From positions 1 through 17,897 of the forward strand of contig JAYQWG010000037.1 in assembly GCA_038150225.1 (NCBI GenBank): a stretch of DNA of 17,897 bases. Reading direction: 5' to 3'. The DNA is from Lucifugimonas sp038150225. GTDB taxonomy: Bacteria; Chloroflexota; Dehalococcoidia; Lucifugimonadales; Lucifugimonadaceae. The notes under the pieces were generated by a model. It saw nothing but the letters and a program-made list of their open reading frames with translations, made no database searches and had not been told where the DNA came from. Each line of letters starts with the position of its first letter. Position 1 is the first letter of the stretch. Shown piece after piece: positions 13,643 through 17,897 of the stretch. Made by a program: the position numbers and the translations under genes.

Positions 13643-14665
13643 TTACGCTTGGTTTGTTTGGACTGCTTGTAGGGTCGCTCTGGCATATCCGACTGTATAA
13701 GCAAACCCGGTGTATCCCGCTCCGAACCCGTCGGTCGGGAAATCCTTGTCATGGTCGATGACCGGAGGGTGCTCCGGGTAGAGCATCCTCCGGTACTTTT
13801 GTCGGACGAGTTCCTCCATCACTGCGTACATGTTCACCTGACCTTCGTCGAGGAACACTTCCGTGTACTTCTCGCCAGGTATTTCGGTGATGACGTTGCG
13901 CCAGTGAACGTGATTTATTCGATCCAGGTCTCCGAAATAACGGGCGACTTCGACTGGATCTCCTCCAAGCTCGCGAGTTACACCACAGTCGAAAGTAATC
14001 CCGTTGGCAGTGCTGTCGACAATACTGACAAGCTTCTTCCAACCTTCAATGCTGCCCATTATTTGTTCGGAACCACGGCTAATCGGGGCAGGTGGGTCGT
14101 TTGGGTGTAAAGCGAGTCGAACACCTGATTCTTCGGCAGCGGGAATGACTGCCCTTAAGAAGTAGGTGATGTTGTCCCACATTTCATCTGCGGTGTGCGC
14201 ACCTTCTTCTGGCAGGGGAGGCAGGTCTTTGATCTTTTCGTAGTCGAAAGCATGGTATTCCGAGCCGCCGCGACCTTCGACGTAGTAGTAACCCTCGATT
14301 ATTCGGTGGGCATACCAGTTGTACTCAACTACCGGAATCCCAAGTTGACCGGCAACTCGTACTGATTCGATTACCTTTTCGATTTGCTCATCACGGTCGG
14401 GCTTTCCATATATAGCTTTTGGGAATCCGGTGATCATCTTGATTCCCATTTTGATCCCATGTTTTTCGAGCGCTCTGACGTCAGCGCCAAGACCGTCGAG
14501 TGTCCAAGGAAGTTGATTTTCACGCCCGAAATTAGTGTTCGAACTGCCAGCTCCTCCGCTGGAGTGAACCGTCGTAATGCCTAACTGCCGCACCCGCCGC
14601 AGAGTCGCGTCGGAAAAGTCGGCTACCGATATTCCAATTTTTGGTCCATCAGGTAAATCAGTCAT
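13643..14665 (-). CDS. Mannonate dehydratase (UxuA)-like TIM-barrel protein
   Basis: A 340-residue xylose-isomerase-like TIM barrel related to UxuA, the Mn/Fe-dependent D-mannonate dehydratase of the hexuronate pathway. UxuA-like signatures are LALHPNDPPAP (184-194; His187), GITFDCGVTRE (222-232; Cys227), NHVHWRNV (251-258; His254) and a late MLYPEHPPV (294-302), the place of the PDHxP motif. The family FHE motif is here FLDEG (271-275), so one active-site position differs. It would dehydrate a sugar acid to a 2-keto-3-deoxy acid. It is unrelated to the enolase-type dehydratase at 4484, although the two families can catalyse the same chemistry. It starts 9 bp after the second ceramidase-like gene, with AGGA upstream of the ATG. 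Confidence 0.88.
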   Translation of the reverse strand: MTDLPDGPKIGISVADFSDATLRRVRQLGITTVHSSGGAGSSNTNFGRENQLPWTLDGLGADVRALEKHGIKMGIKMITGFPKAIYGKPDRDEQIEKVIESVRVAGQLGIPVVEYNWYAHRIIEGYYYVEGRGGSEYHAFDYEKIKDLPPLPEEGAHTADEMWDNITYFLRAVIPAAEESGVRLALHPNDPPAPISRGSEQIMGSIEGWKKLVSIVDSTANGITFDCGVTRELGGDPVEVARYFGDLDRINHVHWRNVITEIPGEKYTEVFLDEGQVNMYAVMEELVRQKYRRMLYPEHPPVIDHDKDFPTDGFGAGYTGFAYTVGYARATLQAVQTNQA

Positions 14666-14674
14666 CTAAGAATC

Positions 14675-16078
14675 CTATTTCCAGAGTTTGTTGATCGCCT
14701 CAAGGCAGTCTTCGATCATTTGCTCCGCGGCACCTGCCTCAAACGGGGCGGTGGGGCCGACTTCGTAGCCACCCTCCGGGTAGGCATAAGCCATGGGGAG
14801 GTATCCGTAGTAGCCGTTTGAATAGCCGGAGAATAACGTCCAATCGGCGGGCGATTTCTCTTTGACAGCAACTCCGATCTCGGCAAACGGTTCGACTGGA
14901 ATTGACACCAGCGCGGTGTTGCCAAGTCGAATCACCTGGATTGGTATTTCCTGTTTGTCGCCACCACGTCCAAACGTTTGGGTGTGACGTAGTAGTAGAG
15001 TTTCTCTTTTCGCTGGAAAAGCGGCTTTTTTGATCTCTTCCTGCGAACCACCAGATTGCCTGACGTTCTCCAAATTAGCTTTGATTGAGTCGTACTTTGC
15101 CTGGACCTCAGATTCAGGTGGCATTTCCTTAATCGGAAGCGAAGCGGTTGTGTTTAGCACTGTGAGAGCATCGTCAGGCTCACCAATCTGGTTGAACGAA
15201 TAAATGCCGAGGTCTGCGCCTGAAGGGAGTATTTCTTCGAGTTCTTCCCCGCGTGGAACCGGGTCGATGTTGAGGCGCACTCGTGCCGCCTCGATTCCCA
15301 GTTGTTTTCCAAGCTTGTGGTAGACAGAGAGATCGCCTGTAAATCCGTCGATTGGCCCCTGGTTGCCCGCTGCACCCTGGAGGAACAAGCATGTTCCCCC
15401 GACGATGCTTTCGACCGTTTCTCTCATGGGACCAGGGTAATCAGGAGTGATCAATTTATTGTCGGGACCCATGATTGTCGGGTGACATGCGTAATTGACG
15501 AGTGTTGCGACCGGGTTTCCATCTAGATCATCGAGCGCGGTTACGAGGACTTCGTGATCCACAAATCCGTCAGGGTTTCGACCGGTAAATACATGTCCAT
15601 CACCGCTCACGGGGCGTCGGTTGATGTTGATCTCACAGTGACCTGAACCAGACTCAACCCGCACGTCGACTATTTTCGAAATAGCCTGTGCAACGGCTTC
15701 GGCGGATGCAGGTCCCATCGACTCGAACCACGGCTCAACCAGTTCCGCTCCCTTGACAATCCAAGACAGACCTTCGATTGGACCTGAATGAGTGTGGGTG
15801 TATGACACCCGCTGGTTGCTTGCCGGGATCTTTGTCCGAGCCGTTACCGCTTCCCGTATGAGATTGTCGTATCCAGTCGCCAACATACATGTGTCTATGT
15901 CGAGGATGGCAATACGCTTGGCGGGATCGGTGTTACCGGAAGGTTCCACCACCATGGCAGTGATGGTGAGTGGCATATCGATACCTTCAGCCACCTCATG
16001 CGTTTGCGCACCCCATCCTGCGTGGGCGATTCCGATTGGTGGGGTTATGTCGACTCTGGAAGTTCCAGCCGCGAGCAT
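14675..16078 (-). CDS. Neutral/alkaline ceramidase-superfamily metallohydrolase (second copy)
   Basis: A 467-residue relative of the protein at 6192. From the ATG at 16078 it starts MLAAGTSRVDITPPIG, followed by the zinc motif YTHTHSGP (93-100; His95, His97), NYACHPT (195-201; His199), TPDYPGPM and FLQGAAGNQGP (232-242). Near the C-terminus are SGYSNGYYGYLPMAYAYP and EGGYEVG, closer to genuine ceramidase C-terminal motifs than in the first copy. There is no signal peptide, and it lacks the long C-terminal immunoglobulin-like domain of secreted ceramidases. The ATG at 16078 has GGAG 5 nt upstream; a GTG at 16135 would add 19 hydrophilic residues and lacks such a site. It sits 92 bp after the ThDP enzyme and 9 bp before the UxuA-like gene, in a sugar-acid setting. 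Confidence 0.87.
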   Translation of the reverse strand: MLAAGTSRVDITPPIGIAHAGWGAQTHEVAEGIDMPLTITAMVVEPSGNTDPAKRIAILDIDTCMLATGYDNLIREAVTARTKIPASNQRVSYTHTHSGPIEGLSWIVKGAELVEPWFESMGPASAEAVAQAISKIVDVRVESGSGHCEININRRPVSGDGHVFTGRNPDGFVDHEVLVTALDDLDGNPVATLVNYACHPTIMGPDNKLITPDYPGPMRETVESIVGGTCLFLQGAAGNQGPIDGFTGDLSVYHKLGKQLGIEAARVRLNIDPVPRGEELEEILPSGADLGIYSFNQIGEPDDALTVLNTTASLPIKEMPPESEVQAKYDSIKANLENVRQSGGSQEEIKKAAFPAKRETLLLRHTQTFGRGGDKQEIPIQVIRLGNTALVSIPVEPFAEIGVAVKEKSPADWTLFSGYSNGYYGYLPMAYAYPEGGYEVGPTAPFEAGAAEQMIEDCLEAINKLWK

Positions 16079-16170
16079 TTCAACTCCTGAGATTTTTTGG
16101 TTGTGCGTACCCGAGGGTTGTTGCCACCCGGGCACTTAAAGTTGGCTTTTGGATTTCGAACCCAGCTTGG

Positions 16171-17865
16171 CTAACTTGAGTAACCCCATGCTTTAGGAGC
16201 GATTCCATCTATGTGAGTTTTGACATCAATGACTGCAGGCTTGCCTGAGTTAATCGCCTGGTCGAGCGCACTTTCGAATTCGCTCGGCTTGGTGACGGTA
16301 ATTCCAAAACCACCCATCGATTCAGAAATCTTGGCGAAGTCTGCGTCTGTCAACTTCCACAACTCATCAGAACCAGGAGTGACTCCTCCGTAAACGTTTT
16401 CGTTCAAGGCTCGTTCCTGGTTCAGCGAGGCGTTGTTGTTCACGACGGTAACTGTATTCAGGCCGTAGCGAAGTGCGGTGTCCAGTTCCGGGAAGTGGTA
16501 CCACATTGCACCGTCCCCCGCGAAGGCAATTACTGGTCGGTCTGGAGCGGCAGCTTTCGCACCGATTGCTGCAGGGAATGCCCAGCCGAGCGATCCTGCG
16601 CACCGGATGTAAGACTGATCAGGGTGGGTCAAATCGATCATCGTTCCTGTCCAGATGCCTGAGTGACCTGTGTCTGAAACGAGAATCGCATCGCTTGGCA
16701 TCGAGTCAGTAATCTCTTTGCAAAGTCGTTCAGGTCGCATTGGTGAGTCATCTGAATTCCACAGGTGATCGACACTTTGCTTCCAGTCCGAAACATACTT
16801 TTGGGCGGTAGATACCCAGTTTGCTCGTTCTCCCTCATCGGTAGGTGAACCGACTTCAGAAACGGCCTCCAACATTTTCTTGAGACCTGCTTTTGCGTCG
16901 GCCATTAGACCAACAGAAATTGGGTAGGAGCGTCCTAGTTCCGCCGGGTTGATATCCATTTGGACAACCTCAGTACCTGGGCGAGGCAAGGTCCACTCTT
17001 TGGTCACCTGGCCACCAGTGTGGCTACCAACGAAGAACACAAGGTCAGCTTCGGCCAGAACCTGGTTGGCACACTCCCTTGAGTAAGCGCCCGGTACCCC
17101 GATCGCAAGCGGATGATCATGCGGGAACGTTTCTTTCGCGTTCAGCGAAGTTGCAACCGGAACATTCAGCTTTTCAGCGAGTTCCCGTAATTCACCGCGG
17201 GCTCCTGAGGCTGTAACGCCACCACCAGCAACTATGACTGGCTTCTTTGCCCGTGCAATCGCCGCTAACGCCGCGTTCACAGATTCAGGATCCGGCTCTG
17301 GGCGGAAAGGCGGCAGGCTGGAGAATTGACCTTCTATCGCAAGGTCGAGATCGGCTTCATTGCCGACGATATGAACACCATCGATACCTGCAAGGTCCAG
17401 ATGAGTTGGTCCAGGTGTTCCGGTTGTTGCCTCTCGGATAGCTTGCCTGAGGAACATTGGAAGTTGGTGTGTTTCGTGAACCACGCTCGAGTACTTGGTA
17501 ACCGCACTGAACGGATTCGAGTGGTCGACTTCCTGGTAAGCATGTCGGTCTTGTTGTTCCTGTTTGAGCCGACCTGTCAGCGCTACGATTGGAGCACACC
17601 CCAAATAGGCGTCCTGGAGACCGGCAGCGAGGTTGTTTGCTCCGACAGACTGTGCTCCACAGAAAGCGACCTTCCCGCTAACCCGGGCATAACCGTCGGC
17701 CATGTAAGCGGCTGGCTTTTCACTGTGTGCCATGACTCGCGTAATACCGAGGCGTTCCAACTCGGGCATAGCGTCGGGAACAATCACCGGCATAAAGAAG
17801 AAGTGCGTAACACCGTGACCATGCATAGTTTCTGCGAGGAAACGAGCGCCGGACATCTGACTCAT
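16171..17865 (-). CDS. Thiamine-diphosphate-dependent enzyme, acetolactate synthase-like
   Basis: The 564-residue protein has the three-domain layout of acetolactate synthase, benzoylformate decarboxylase and 2-hydroxyacyl-CoA lyase relatives. The catalytic Glu49 lies in HSEKPAAYMADGYARVSG. The central domain contains KPVIVAGGGV, and the C-terminal ThDP/Mg motif begins FAGDGAMWYHFPEL (GDG at 450-452) and ends in the Asn run at 476-478. The acetolactate-synthase GPG motif after the catalytic Glu is replaced by SVG (GAQSVGANN), so biosynthetic acetolactate synthase is unlikely and no regulatory subunit is adjacent. It may decarboxylate or ligate a 2-keto acid made by the neighbouring dehydratase. 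The start is ATG at 17865; GTG at 17874 is possible and neither has ideal spacing to the AAGG upstream. It is the first gene of the leftward block. Confidence 0.88.
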   Translation of the reverse strand: MSQMSGARFLAETMHGHGVTHFFFMPVIVPDAMPELERLGITRVMAHSEKPAAYMADGYARVSGKVAFCGAQSVGANNLAAGLQDAYLGCAPIVALTGRLKQEQQDRHAYQEVDHSNPFSAVTKYSSVVHETHQLPMFLRQAIREATTGTPGPTHLDLAGIDGVHIVGNEADLDLAIEGQFSSLPPFRPEPDPESVNAALAAIARAKKPVIVAGGGVTASGARGELRELAEKLNVPVATSLNAKETFPHDHPLAIGVPGAYSRECANQVLAEADLVFFVGSHTGGQVTKEWTLPRPGTEVVQMDINPAELGRSYPISVGLMADAKAGLKKMLEAVSEVGSPTDEGERANWVSTAQKYVSDWKQSVDHLWNSDDSPMRPERLCKEITDSMPSDAILVSDTGHSGIWTGTMIDLTHPDQSYIRCAGSLGWAFPAAIGAKAAAPDRPVIAFAGDGAMWYHFPELDTALRYGLNTVTVVNNNASLNQERALNENVYGGVTPGSDELWKLTDADFAKISESMGGFGITVTKPSEFESALDQAINSGKPAVIDVKTHIDGIAPKAWGYSS

Positions 17866-17897
17866 ACGAAACACAAACCTTGCTGACTAGTTGAGAT

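Noticed and set aside
17326..17886. Long plus-strand open frame of 186 codons opposite the ThDP enzyme
   Set aside because: It is fully antisense to a well-supported ThDP-family gene with all motifs; its translation has no domain-like pattern and it is an opposite-strand shadow.
1..17897. Mobile elements, prophage, CRISPR arrays, tRNA or rRNA genes
   Set aside because: No transposase, integrase, phage structural gene, regular repeat-spacer pattern or RNA-gene signature was seen on either strand.

Overview
The window looks like chromosome of an uncultivated, catabolically versatile bacterium. The gene set is unusual: an enolase-superfamily dehydratase, two ceramidase-superfamily hydrolases, LDH2-, KPR- and D-2-hydroxyacid-type dehydrogenases, Gfo/Idh and an extended SDR, a UxuA-type dehydratase, VOC proteins and a GH51 arabinofuranosidase, all packed without phage or IS genes. 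This resembles what is described for marine Chloroflexota of the SAR202 group, which carry expanded enolase, dehydrogenase and ring/sugar-acid catabolism families. The assignment is an inference from gene content; no marker gene is present.

Layout. (1) 1-2269, minus strand: the 5' end of an E1-beta gene, a complete E1-alpha gene of a 2-oxoacid dehydrogenase complex, a HEPN protein, a degenerate MNT-type nucleotidyltransferase and the decayed N-terminal part of an HpcH/HpaI-type aldolase. (2) 2463-2783, plus: a small dimeric alpha/beta-barrel-like protein that converges, 4 bp apart, on (3) 2788-4287, minus: a cytoplasmic GH51 alpha-L-arabinofuranosidase. (4) 4484-11745, plus: a long co-directional block of a mannonate-dehydratase-like enolase, VOC protein, ceramidase-like hydrolase, D-2-hydroxyacid dehydrogenase, ketopantoate-reductase-like protein, a stand-alone C-terminal domain of a fumarate reductase/SDH-type flavoprotein, an LDH2-family dehydrogenase and a uronate-dehydrogenase-like SDR. 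(5) 11780-12049, minus: an unidentified fragment. (6) 12072-13202, plus: a Gfo/Idh/MocA oxidoreductase. (7) 17865-13219, minus: a ThDP enzyme, a second ceramidase-like hydrolase, a UxuA-like TIM barrel and a second VOC protein.

Taken together the genes fit uptake-independent, cytoplasmic processing of plant/algal sugars and sugar acids. GH51 would release arabinose. Gfo/Idh and SDR enzymes would oxidise sugars to lactones or acids, and ceramidase-superfamily metallohydrolases may open or deacylate intermediates. Enolase- and UxuA-type dehydratases would make 2-keto-3-deoxy acids, which the LDH2, KPR-like and D-2-hydroxyacid dehydrogenases would reduce or the ThDP enzymes would decarboxylate. 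The aldolase that would normally cleave the keto-deoxy acid is present only as a pseudogene. The two halves (plus block and minus block) mirror each other in families (VOC + ceramidase-like + dehydratase), so they may be parallel pathways for related substrates.

The most notable points are the decayed aldolase/nucleotidyltransferase segment left beside an intact HEPN gene, several enzymes with substituted active-site residues (enolase His to Gln, KPR Asn to Tyr/Ser, VOC Glu to Gln), and the free-standing flavoprotein C-terminal domain.
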